Positions 1 to 8,502 of a stretch of DNA of 64,000 nucleotides are shown here, piece by piece. The position numbers and the translations under genes were made by a program. This DNA comes from Gammaproteobacteria bacterium (GTDB taxonomy: Bacteria > Pseudomonadota > Gammaproteobacteria > Pseudomonadales > JAUIET01), in contig JAUIHW010000001.1 in assembly GCA_030431775.1 (NCBI GenBank), positions 134,900-198,899 on the forward strand. The letters are read 5' to 3'. Each line of letters starts with the position of its first letter. The first letter of the stretch is position 1. The notes under the pieces were generated by a model. The model saw only the letters and a program-made list of their open reading frames with translations. It made no database searches and was not told the origin of the DNA.

Positions 1-759
1 GAACCGCACCACCGCCTCAAGTTTATGGCGCGTGGGATCTATTACGATGAAATTCGTGCGGCCACCCGCTACTTTGTCGAAGAGCAGGGCGCGAAGAACA
101 TTTGCGTCATCTATCAGGATACGGAGTATGGTGAGGAAACTCTGCAGGCTGCCGCCGACCAGGCCCAAGCGATGGGTATGGACATTGTCGCTACTTCGTC
201 ACATAAACCTACGGAAAGCGAGTTTACCGCTGCGGTGCTGAAACTGCGCGATGCCAATTGTGATCTGGTACTAATGGGTACCGTTGTGCGCGATACCATT
301 CTGGTGTTGGAAGCGGTGCGTAAACTGGATTGGAGCGGAGCAGCCTGGGTTGGCAATAACGCGGCCTACAATCAAGTGGTTGCCAACCAGGAAAGTGGTG
401 CCGGTGAAGGGTATTATGCCTTCGTACATATTGCGATGATGTATCGAGACGACCCGCCCAGCGAGGCGGCGGCGTCCTGGTGGGACCGCTTCATTGAGCG
501 CCATGGGCGGCCACCGGAATACGCTGCAATGGAGTCCTACCGCAACGCGGATCTGATTGTCGAAGCACTGCAACGCGCCGGACCGGATTTAACCGTCGAC
601 AGGTTTATTGATGCACTGGAGTCCATAAAAGACTATACCGATATCTTTGGCTACAGCTTGTCCTTCGGGCCGGACAAACACAACGGTGTGAACGAGTCCA
701 CGTTGTCGCAGGTACGCGATGGCCGATGGCGGACTCTGGAAACATCGATTAGTTTCTGA
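1..759 (+). CDS. ABC transporter substrate-binding protein, branched-chain amino acid type (5' partial)
   Basis: The frame is open from base 1, so the ATG at 25 is internal and the start lies outside the window. About 252 residues of the C-terminal part of a periplasmic-binding-protein type I (Peripla_BP_6, LivJ/LivK-like) fold remain. Visible family traits are the Rossmann-like second lobe (KNICVIYQDTEYGEE), a segment ending in LVLMGT, and a late SYRNADLIVEAL helix. Such proteins bind a small ligand in the periplasm and deliver it to a LivHMGF permease. No permease or ATPase genes are visible, so the ligand is unknown. In this clade such binding proteins often sit beside acyl-CoA catabolism genes, which fits the crotonase that follows 20 bases later. 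The family call is firm; the substrate is not. Confidence 0.85.
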   Translation, partial: EPHHRLKFMARGIYYDEIRAATRYFVEEQGAKNICVIYQDTEYGEETLQAAADQAQAMGMDIVATSSHKPTESEFTAAVLKLRDANCDLVLMGTVVRDTILVLEAVRKLDWSGAAWVGNNAAYNQVVANQESGAGEGYYAFVHIAMMYRDDPPSEAAASWWDRFIERHGRPPEYAAMESYRNADLIVEALQRAGPDLTVDRFIDALESIKDYTDIFGYSLSFGPDKHNGVNESTLSQVRDGRWRTLETSISF

Positions 760-779
760 CGGCCAGGTTGGAGAGGCTT

Positions 780-1592
780 ATGAGTGATCACGCTGAGACT
801 GAGCCCTATTTGTTCAAGGAGATGCGCGGCAGCGTCTGCTGGATCACCCTGAACCGTCCCCGGCAACGTAACCCCTTGTCGCTGCAGATGATACAGGCAC
901 TGCAGTCTGCGCTGGACGATGCAGCGCTTGACCGGGATGTGCGCGCGGTAGTGATTGCCAGCAGCGGACCGGTGTTTTCCGCAGGCCATGACCTGAAGCA
1001 AATGAGTCAGCTACAGGAGGGTAGTAAGACTCTGGAAGCGCAAATTGAACTCGTCTTGGAAAAATGCGCGACCATGATGCTCAGCATCATGCACAACCCC
1101 AAGGCTGTGATTGCTTGCGTGCAAGGAACAGCCACTGCGGCGGGTTGCCAACTGGTTTCGGCTTGCGATCTGGCCATTGCTGCTGAGACGGCAAACTTTT
1201 GCACGCCAGGCGTCAATCTCGGCAGCTTTTGCACGACACCTCTGGTAGGGATCGGGCGCAATATGCATCGTAAGCACGCGATGGAAATGGCGCTAACCGG
1301 CGACATGTTCAGCGCGGATGATGCGGTGCGTATGGGCCTGTTGAACCGTGCAGTCGCCGCAGACCAGCTGGAGGCAGCGGTCACGGAACTCGCCGACAGC
1401 ATTGCCAGCAAATCCGCGCGGGGCATCAAAGCCGGCAAAGAGGCATTTTACCGCCAGCTGGAGTTGCCGATTGAAGAGGCGTTCAAGTACGCAAGCTGTG
1501 AGATGGCCAGGGCATTTTTGAACGAAGAGGCGCAGGAGGGAACACGGGCGTTTCTCGAGAAGCGCACACCAAGTTGGGGTGATGCGTCCTAA
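780..1592 (+). CDS. Enoyl-CoA hydratase/isomerase family protein, ECHDC3-like
   Basis: Crotonase-fold protein of 270 residues. The track starts at a TTG (768). I prefer the ATG at 780 because GGAGAGG lies just upstream. The acyl-CoA and oxyanion-hole motif is visible as FSAGHDL, and the second oxyanion segment as TATAAGCQL. The two catalytic glutamates of classical hydratases, in GGGCE and PE contexts, are replaced here by Gln (GCQL) and Gly (TPGVN). That pattern resembles the mitochondrial ECHDC3 group, whose activity is poorly defined, so plain enoyl-CoA hydration should not be assumed. The 3' end overlaps the sulfatase start by 11 bases, suggesting translational coupling in one operon with the upstream binding protein. 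Confidence 0.85.
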   Translation: MSDHAETEPYLFKEMRGSVCWITLNRPRQRNPLSLQMIQALQSALDDAALDRDVRAVVIASSGPVFSAGHDLKQMSQLQEGSKTLEAQIELVLEKCATMMLSIMHNPKAVIACVQGTATAAGCQLVSACDLAIAAETANFCTPGVNLGSFCTTPLVGIGRNMHRKHAMEMALTGDMFSADDAVRMGLLNRAVAADQLEAAVTELADSIASKSARGIKAGKEAFYRQLELPIEEAFKYASCEMARAFLNEEAQEGTRAFLEKRTPSWGDAS

Positions 1593-3156
1593 AGTGTCAG
1601 TGTTTACGCGCCTGGCTGGCGCCCTGTTGGGAGCGCTGCTTGCGGTCAAACTGCAAGCCGCTGCTCGCCCGAATATAGTCTTCATTTTTTCCGATGACCA
1701 CGCGGTCAAAGCTGTCAGTGCCTACGATGATAACCTGGTGTCAACGCCCAATATCGACCGGCTTGCGAAAGCCGGAGTACGTTTTAACCGCGCCTATGTC
1801 GGCAATGCGATCTGTGGGCCGAGCAGGGCTACCACACTAACGGGCACCCATAGCCACGCCAATGGCTTTGTCAGCAATGAATGGTCCGGCGAGTTTGATG
1901 GTTCGCAACAAACCTTTCCGAAGCTGCTGCAGGCCGCTGGCTACCAAACGGCCGTGGTGGGCAAATGGCATTTGTACAGTGACCCAACGGGATTTGACCA
2001 TTGGGATGTGATCGACAACGCCTTTGAACAGGGCACCTACTTCAACCCGCGTTTTCGCAGCTCAGCTGGTGAGGAAGAGACCAATGGCTATGTTGCCGAG
2101 CTGATCACCGATAAAGCCATCCAGTGGCTGGACGCCGGGCGTGAGCTTGAGCAACCCTTTCTGCTGATGGTGCATCATAAAACACCGCATCGTAATTGGA
2201 CGCCCGGGCCTGAGGAGCTGCGCCACTGGGACGAAGACGCACGCCTGCCTGAACCTCCCTCCTTGCTGCGCGACTTATCACACACGTCAATACCCAGGCA
2301 AAATGCTCGGATGTCGATTGGCGAGCACATGGGCGACAATGATGTAAAACTGTCGATGCCGGGCAACCTTGATGAGCAGCAAGCGGCGCTCTGGCAACAG
2401 GCCTTCGGGCCAGGGAACATGGCCTACGCGGCGCAAACGCTCAGCCAGGATGAACAGACGCGCTGGAAGTATCAGCGCTATCTGAAAACGTACCTGGCCT
2501 CCATACGCGGTATGGACCGCCAGATTGGCCGTTTGCTTGACCACCTTGATGCGAATGGACTGGCCGACAATACGCTGATTGTTTACACCAGCGACCAGGG
2601 CTTTTTCCTGGGGGAGAACGGTTGGTTCGACAAGCGCTGGATGGATGAAATCTCAGCGCGCGTGCCATTGCTGATGCAGTGGTCCGGCACGATACCAGCC
2701 GGCATTAGCAGTAATGACCTGGTGCAGAATATTGATTACGCACCGACCCTATTGGCCGCCGCCGGAGTCGAGCCTGCAACACCAATGCATGGCGTGAATC
2801 TGCTACCGCGGTTAAGCGGTGAGCGAACGGCGCCCTGGCAACGAGACTTGTATTATCACTACTATGAAAACCCCGGTTTTCACGGCGTCGCGCGGCACTA
2901 CGGTATTCGCGCTCAGCGTTACAAACTGATTCATTTTTACCGTGATGAGGTTTGGGAGTTGTATGATCTGCAAACTGACCCGGAAGATCAGGTTAACCTG
3001 TATGGCAAACCGGGTTTTGAAGCGATCACCGCAGACTTGAAGAAACGCTTACAGTCTTTAAGAGCCCAGTACCAGGTGCCGGAGCAAGACCCCGAAGCAC
3101 CCTGGTATCACGGCCCGATGATTCGTTTATTCGAATGGCTGCTAAATCTGCGCTGA
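1582..3156 (+). CDS. Sulfatase, family S1 (cysteine-type), exported
   Basis: Type I sulfatase of 524 residues starting at ATG 1582; the track's GTG at 1579 is one codon earlier. An N-terminal signal peptide ends near LQAAA. The calcium-binding DD pair is at residues 38-39 (FSDDHA). The sulfatase signature is CGPSR with Cys78 as the residue oxidised to formylglycine. GKWH and TSDQG supply further active-site residues. The C-terminal region (YKLIHF, WELYDL, DPEDQVNL) is typical of S1 enzymes acting on sulfated glycans or related esters. The enzyme should hydrolyse a sulfate ester in the periplasm or outside the cell. No formylglycine-generating enzyme is encoded nearby. The substrate cannot be read from the sequence. 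The gene is convergent with the TonB receptor, 20 bases apart. Confidence 0.92.
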   Translation: MRPKVSVFTRLAGALLGALLAVKLQAAARPNIVFIFSDDHAVKAVSAYDDNLVSTPNIDRLAKAGVRFNRAYVGNAICGPSRATTLTGTHSHANGFVSNEWSGEFDGSQQTFPKLLQAAGYQTAVVGKWHLYSDPTGFDHWDVIDNAFEQGTYFNPRFRSSAGEEETNGYVAELITDKAIQWLDAGRELEQPFLLMVHHKTPHRNWTPGPEELRHWDEDARLPEPPSLLRDLSHTSIPRQNARMSIGEHMGDNDVKLSMPGNLDEQQAALWQQAFGPGNMAYAAQTLSQDEQTRWKYQRYLKTYLASIRGMDRQIGRLLDHLDANGLADNTLIVYTSDQGFFLGENGWFDKRWMDEISARVPLLMQWSGTIPAGISSNDLVQNIDYAPTLLAAAGVEPATPMHGVNLLPRLSGERTAPWQRDLYYHYYENPGFHGVARHYGIRAQRYKLIHFYRDEVWELYDLQTDPEDQVNLYGKPGFEAITADLKKRLQSLRAQYQVPEQDPEAPWYHGPMIRLFEWLLNLR

Positions 3157-3176
3157 CTTGTTCAAGACCTGCTTCC

Positions 3177-5459
3177 TTAAAAGTTATACCTCAGATCAAG
3201 GCCTACAGTCCGCTCTGCATATTTGGGCACCGAATGCAGGTACAGGTTGGGGAAGAAGTTGGCCGGTATTGGGCCAATCCCTGTGACATAAAACTCATCG
3301 AAGACATTTTTAACGTATAAATTGGCCGACCAGCGATCTTCAGTGTCCTGCAGTTGTACCGCAACATCGACAATTTCATAGCCATCCTGGCGGGTATTTT
3401 CGTCCTGCGACAAACTGAACAATACATCGTCCTGGGCGCGGATACTGGTCTGCAAGACCACGTTAAAGTTACCACCGGTTTCGATAGTGTATTGGGCGGT
3501 TACGCTTGCTTTCCAGTCCGGTGAAAAAGGCATTTCTCCGCCCGACAAATCCTGCGAGCCTTCTGGGCATTCACCGCGCGCGGTTTGCCCGAAGCTGCAG
3601 TTGGCGTTCTGGTAGTCGACGATCTCTGCGTCGATTAAGGCGAAGCCGCCCTGAAGGCGCAAGTTCGGAGTCGGCAGTGCCACAAAATCCACCTCAATGC
3701 CCTGGGTTTCCACTTCGCCCGCGTTCACCAGTGCGAAGCTGCCTGGCTCATCGTCCGGGTCGCAGCCTGGGTTATCGGCCGGGCACATCGGGTCGCCGTC
3801 CGGGTCGAAAAAGGCCTGGCCCTGAAAATCCTCGTAAGTGGAATGGAACAATGCGACATTTAGACGCAAGCGATCATCCAGTAGCGAACGTTTGAAGCCC
3901 AATTCCCAGGCATCCGAAGTTTCCGGGTTGATCGGTAGCAAGGAGGTTGGGTCTGTACCAAAGGTGACGTCATAGGCTGGCCCTTTATAGCCCTGTGCAA
4001 AACTCAGGTATATCAGGCCATTGTCGCCGGGTTGCCATTGCAGTGATAATTTGCCAGAGGTATCGTCTTCATCGGTATCGCCGGGCGTCGGTTCAATGGG
4101 TGCTGGTAAGCCGAGAGGCAAGCCCTCTCTGACCCGTTCAAATACGAAATCCAGCTCGTCCTGGGTATAACGCAGCCCTGCGACCAGGCTGATCTGATCA
4201 GTTAATGCAAACTCGCCCTGCGCAAAAACCGCCCAGTTCAGCGTATCGACCGAAAAGGTGCTGATGCCGGTTCCTGCGGGTAAGCCGGGAAATTCGAAGC
4301 CGCGGGTAAACTGCCGCGCGACGGTCTGGTCAAAATAGTACAAGCCAAGGATGTAATTGAAACGATCTTCCACTGGTGATGCCAGGCGCAGTTCCTGACT
4401 GAATTGCTCCTGGTCGGTTGCACCGGATTGGTTGAAGCCAAGCACGGAATCTGGCCGCGCATCAAGGTCCGGGTCAGCAGCGGCGATGGATGACTCACGG
4501 TAGGCCGTGATTGACGTCAAAGTGTGCTCACCAAGCTGCCAGTCGACAGTTAGCGAGTGACCCCAGCCATCCTGTTCGTTTTCCGGTTCACGATTGATGT
4601 TGACCGATGTGTTCTCTTCGCCAGGAACCACCGGAAACAAAAGGCCGAGCGCATTATCCTGAGCAGCCTGGTTGATGTTTGGGTGCGGGTTGGCGCTGCG
4701 CGGCGCGCTGACGGTACATTCGCAGTCGATCCGGCTGTAATCACTGCTCCAGATGATGTCCAGATCATCGTTGGGTTGCCAGCGCAGTTTGCCGCGCAGG
4801 CTCCATTGATCGTTGTTGTTGTAATCGGTGCCGTCGAATACGTTGTCAATCCAACCATCTTCGGTGGCGCCAAACGCGGCAAAACGGAAGCCCAGCTCAT
4901 CACTAATTGGTGCAGATAGATTGATACCCGCTCGATAGGAGTTGCCTTCTTCAATGCCCAGCAAGGTCTCCAGTTCAAACTCATCGGCCGGGTTCTGGCT
5001 AATGACATGTACCACGCCCGCGCTGGAATTTTTGCCAAACAGCGTACCCTGCGGGCCGCGTAGCACTTCCACCCGCTCCAGGTCCATCAACTGCATAAAG
5101 GCCTGCAAGGAGCGACCCATCACAACCCCGTCGACCACGGTGGACACACTGGGCTCAACCGCGGTACTGAAGCTTTGCGTGCCGATCCCGCGAATGCTGA
5201 AAGATGTCTGTCGGTTATTGGAGCCTTTTTGCACGGTTAGCGACGGAACAAGGTGGGTCAGATCGGTCGACGAGCGAATCTGGTTGGCCAGCAAATCCTG
5301 AGCAGACAGTGCAGTCACCGCCACGGCAACGTCCTGCAGGCTCTGTTCGCGCTTGCTGGCGGTCACGATGACCTCCTCCAAGACCGTGCTGAGTTGAGCT
5401 TGGGTGGACGCTGCGAAACTGAGCGATGTCAGTGAAATCAGGGTTCTGAAGGCTTTCAT
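3177..5459 (-). CDS. TonB-dependent outer-membrane receptor
   Basis: Outer-membrane beta-barrel receptor of 760 residues. The track ORF starts further upstream, but ATG 5459 gives a clean signal peptide (MKAFRTLISL...STQAQ). It is followed by a TonB-box-like EEVIVTASKR and a plug domain with SIRGIGT, VDGV, LERVEVLRGPQGTLFG and GVVHVIS. The barrel runs to a terminal Phe (DLRYNF), as in outer-membrane proteins. The architecture is the FecA/CirA-like class abundant in marine oligotrophs, with no FecR-type N-terminal extension. It should import a large or scarce ligand using proton-motive force through TonB. The neighbouring sulfatase and deacetylase would suit a sulfated or acylated carbohydrate or lipid ligand, which is inference only. 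Confidence 0.93.
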   Translation of the reverse strand: MKAFRTLISLTSLSFAASTQAQLSTVLEEVIVTASKREQSLQDVAVAVTALSAQDLLANQIRSSTDLTHLVPSLTVQKGSNNRQTSFSIRGIGTQSFSTAVEPSVSTVVDGVVMGRSLQAFMQLMDLERVEVLRGPQGTLFGKNSSAGVVHVISQNPADEFELETLLGIEEGNSYRAGINLSAPISDELGFRFAAFGATEDGWIDNVFDGTDYNNNDQWSLRGKLRWQPNDDLDIIWSSDYSRIDCECTVSAPRSANPHPNINQAAQDNALGLLFPVVPGEENTSVNINREPENEQDGWGHSLTVDWQLGEHTLTSITAYRESSIAAADPDLDARPDSVLGFNQSGATDQEQFSQELRLASPVEDRFNYILGLYYFDQTVARQFTRGFEFPGLPAGTGISTFSVDTLNWAVFAQGEFALTDQISLVAGLRYTQDELDFVFERVREGLPLGLPAPIEPTPGDTDEDDTSGKLSLQWQPGDNGLIYLSFAQGYKGPAYDVTFGTDPTSLLPINPETSDAWELGFKRSLLDDRLRLNVALFHSTYEDFQGQAFFDPDGDPMCPADNPGCDPDDEPGSFALVNAGEVETQGIEVDFVALPTPNLRLQGGFALIDAEIVDYQNANCSFGQTARGECPEGSQDLSGGEMPFSPDWKASVTAQYTIETGGNFNVVLQTSIRAQDDVLFSLSQDENTRQDGYEIVDVAVQLQDTEDRWSANLYVKNVFDEFYVTGIGPIPANFFPNLYLHSVPKYAERTVGLDLRYNF

Positions 5460-5593
5460 AAGTGCACCTGGTATTATTTTGAGCGCGATCTTGCTACTGT
5501 TGTCCATCAAAATCAAGCAAGATATACAGATCAACACCTAGTAACCTGACATTGTGGTTTTAGCCAGCAGCCTGCTAGAGCCCAAGAACCCAC

Positions 5594-8245
5594 TCAGCGA
5601 ATCACTCTGAACTCCAGTGTCGTTTCCACATTGGCCGGCAGGCGGTCGATGATCAGCATATCGTTCGTTACGGCATACCCCGGAACTTCGGACAGCAGTT
5701 GCCAGGTATCCGGAATCTTTATTGCCAGCCCGCGAATCGCCTGCTCGCTGTGAATGGCCAGTATTCTGTGTGAATCAGTACCAGTAACATCCAGGCCAAC
5801 TTTAGAACGCGCCAGCCACCACTGCCCGAAATCACGAATCGAAGTGAAGTGTGGTTGTTTGCCAGCGAGTTTTTCGCCGGGCTCGAAAACCTTGTCAAGA
5901 ATATGCAGTTCGAAATCGAGTTTTTGCTGGTGGCCGTATTCGGTCGGGTGGATGAGTAGGTTAAAACTGCCACCGGACTGACTTAACTGGTACAGAAACT
6001 CCTCCACTTCGGCAATGAATTCGGGTTCCATCATGCCCTGACGTTCAGGATCCTGTTCATCCTGCACCGAGCGGATTGAGTTTTTACTTATATCCTCCCA
6101 AGACAAAGGTATTTCCACCAGATCCAAAAGCTGCTCCTGGCGGCGTCGCATGGTGCCGCCGATGCTGCGTTGGTAGGTCTGCAAATAGGGCAGGTGGGTG
6201 GAGGAGTAGGGCGCCGTGGTTGTTGATGTCACCTGATAACCGGCTTGCAGCGCCAACTCGTTCAGGCGAACCGGGTAGGCAAGGTGCCCGGGCCGAAATG
6301 AAACAATTGGTTCCTGCAGCAGTTCCTCCAGCAAGTACTTGCTGATCGTCAACTCCCCGCCTACGGTGCCCTCGCTTACCTGGTAGCGCTTATTCTCAGG
6401 TAGTGATAGATAATCTTCTACCAGCAGGCTGCGCGGTGCATAGTCGGGGAACTGCTCATCGCCACCCAATGGAAACCGCGCAAAGTCGAACGAGTGTGAC
6501 ACTGAATGGCTGGCAATTTCGTGGCCAATGGAGAACTCCAGAATCGCTTCCATGGATCGGACGGCGTTGTTGTCCAGAAAGCGCATGTCCCGCGCATCGT
6601 TCATGTAGCGGGTTTGCCAAAAGTAGGTGGCAGGCGATTTGCAATCCTGCTCCAGGCGGGCGAAATCCAATACATTGTCACTGGATTCATGGGCATCGAT
6701 GTCATGGGTGATCAGCATGGATAAATCTTTGCCGAACGGTACGGTCCAGAGGCTAACAGAGTTTTCGTTGTGGGCGTGGTAGATCGACTTGAACAGGCCC
6801 ATGGTCACATCGAAGCCGGGGGAATAACCGTCGGAATACATTCGCCCCAGCGTAGCGTATTCAAGGCTGCGACCCAGCGAGCCCTGGTAGCCAACATCCC
6901 AACCAATGCTGTAGGCAGTACCTTTGCCGTATGTATTTTTGCTGATTGCAACGAGCTCGCGGCCAGTATTATTGTCGGCACTGTCGTCGTCATACACCGC
7001 AACGGCTTGTGCAGTGGACAGCTGGTACCCGTAAATGGATCCATCACCGGAGTCGCGGGGGTCTAAGCGATCATAGCGGTCTGGCCCGGCATCGGTGAAC
7101 AGTACGCCTTCCTTGTCATCCAGTCGCCGATAAATGCTGATACGCTGTTCGTAGGGGTGGTCCAGGTGGTCTGTCAGGCCCGGAAAACTGTGCGTGTCGA
7201 ATGCAACGTCACGGATGCTGCTGTCGTGAGCAATATTATCGCTGCTGATAACACCGAATACCTCATTAAGTGATTCGTCACCGAGTTGCAGACCGATCAG
7301 CGTGCCGCCTGAGCGCACGTACTCTCGAAGCAGGCGTTGTTCCTCCTCATTCAGCAAGCTGGCTGAGACCTCCGGGTACACCACCAGGACTGAATGTTGT
7401 AGAGCTTCGGCCAGGTTCTGGTGAGCTTTGATTGGCAGGCCGATGTTGCGCAGTGCAGCGACGAAGTCCAGCCAGGCTGAATCGGTATCGTTGATGAAGA
7501 CACCAAGGCGTTCGTGGCCACCTTCAGCGAAGTCCGCTACGGGTGTGCGCTGTACTTCAGGCAATTCAAGGCTTGGCAGCGTACTTTGAAAGTCTGCGTA
7601 TGGGCTGCGGTCGTAGAATTCGAAGCCACCGACATCAAAGGCGACGGCGGCGTCATCATCAGTGTATACCCGGATACGAATGGCGTGCAGCTCTTCCAGT
7701 TCAAGCAGCGCTCCATTGCTCGGGCTGTTAGGGCTTCGCTCGAATTCCTTGACGTGAATTCGCAGGTTGATTTCGTTCCAGCCCGCTGTCAGTTCATCAA
7801 GCAGTACGTGAAAGTCCGGTTTTTGGCGCCAGGTATTGATGCCTGCAAACCCTTCCATGCGGGTCTGCAGTTCAATGGCGATACGTGCCTGAGAACTCTG
7901 TAGGTGACTTCGAATGAAATAACGCAGCCGCCAATAATTATGGAGATTGCTGGGTTCGGCCAGCGTGAGGTCCAGCCCACTGCTGGCCCCGCACATGCCT
8001 TGCATGGCTTCGAATGAGAGGTGCTCGCTGGCTAACTGCTCGCTGTACGCGGAGCTTAGACCGGCCGGGCGATTTGCCGCGCGACAGGGGTGCAGCGTGG
8101 CTTCCACGGTAATTGACTGGCCGTCAGCTGTGGTCAGAAGATCGCTTATTTCATCAGCAGTCACCGGGGCGATACATGCCAAGATCGCGCAGAAGGCGAA
8201 TGAACTCAGGGCGAAAAAACGATGGCGGTGGGCAGTTGCTTTCAT
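5594..8245 (-). CDS. Large secreted NodB-type polysaccharide deacetylase-like protein
   Basis: Protein of 883 residues with a signal peptide (residues 1-30, ending PVTADE). An N-terminal region looks like a beta-sandwich. A middle segment (about 250-470) resembles a class I glutamine-amidotransferase-like or ThuA-like fold (VVYPEVSASL, LREYVRSGGTLIGL, GKGTAYSIGWDVG). The C-terminal part has the three NodB metal-site motifs of carbohydrate esterase family 4: THDID, SHSVSH and FRPGH. It is therefore probably a metal-dependent N- or O-deacetylase acting in the periplasm. The length is three to four times that of a simple CE4 enzyme. It lies 134 bases downstream of the TonB receptor on the same strand and may be cotranscribed. 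The deacetylase call is well supported by motif order; the middle domain is less certain. Confidence 0.75.
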   Translation of the reverse strand: MKATAHRHRFFALSSFAFCAILACIAPVTADEISDLLTTADGQSITVEATLHPCRAANRPAGLSSAYSEQLASEHLSFEAMQGMCGASSGLDLTLAEPSNLHNYWRLRYFIRSHLQSSQARIAIELQTRMEGFAGINTWRQKPDFHVLLDELTAGWNEINLRIHVKEFERSPNSPSNGALLELEELHAIRIRVYTDDDAAVAFDVGGFEFYDRSPYADFQSTLPSLELPEVQRTPVADFAEGGHERLGVFINDTDSAWLDFVAALRNIGLPIKAHQNLAEALQHSVLVVYPEVSASLLNEEEQRLLREYVRSGGTLIGLQLGDESLNEVFGVISSDNIAHDSSIRDVAFDTHSFPGLTDHLDHPYEQRISIYRRLDDKEGVLFTDAGPDRYDRLDPRDSGDGSIYGYQLSTAQAVAVYDDDSADNNTGRELVAISKNTYGKGTAYSIGWDVGYQGSLGRSLEYATLGRMYSDGYSPGFDVTMGLFKSIYHAHNENSVSLWTVPFGKDLSMLITHDIDAHESSDNVLDFARLEQDCKSPATYFWQTRYMNDARDMRFLDNNAVRSMEAILEFSIGHEIASHSVSHSFDFARFPLGGDEQFPDYAPRSLLVEDYLSLPENKRYQVSEGTVGGELTISKYLLEELLQEPIVSFRPGHLAYPVRLNELALQAGYQVTSTTTAPYSSTHLPYLQTYQRSIGGTMRRRQEQLLDLVEIPLSWEDISKNSIRSVQDEQDPERQGMMEPEFIAEVEEFLYQLSQSGGSFNLLIHPTEYGHQQKLDFELHILDKVFEPGEKLAGKQPHFTSIRDFGQWWLARSKVGLDVTGTDSHRILAIHSEQAIRGLAIKIPDTWQLLSEVPGYAVTNDMLIIDRLPANVETTLEFRVIR

Positions 8246-8426
8246 TATTCTTAGCTACAGTAGGTGAACAATTCTGCATCCACTGCAAACTGATGTGGTT
8301 AATACCACATGGGCAAGCAATCCCCCAACGAACCTGCCAGGCGCTGAGAACAAAACAACTGGTTAGTGCGCAATAGCTTGTTCTGCCTTGAGTGTAGCAA
8401 AGCACCGCCGGGCGCCAGTGCGCAGT

Positions 8427-8480
8427 GTGAACTGGTTCACAAAAGCGTTCTTTTGTGAACATCATGGTGCATCGTAAACT
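8427..8480 (+). promoter_or_regulatory. Promoter with overlapping operator-like inverted repeats upstream of the DapB-like operon
   Basis: A perfect 10-bp inverted repeat, GTTCACAAAA and TTTTGTGAAC with a 6-base centre, occupies 8435-8460. A second copy of GTGAAC at 8427 pairs with the shared GTTCAC at 8435 across two bases. A plausible sigma-70 promoter is TTGTGA (8453-8458), 16 bases, then TAAACT (8475-8480), so the repeat covers the -35 element. The GGGAGG ribosome-binding site of the next gene follows at about 8490. This is the arrangement expected for a dimeric repressor or activator site. No regulator gene lies beside it. Confidence 0.6.
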
Positions 8481-8502
8481 GCAACTGTCGGGAGGTAGTT
8501 AA

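Noticed and set aside
1293-1709. Long antisense ORFs such as this and 1007..1438
   Set aside because: They are shadows of well-supported genes on the other strand, with no family-like sequence.
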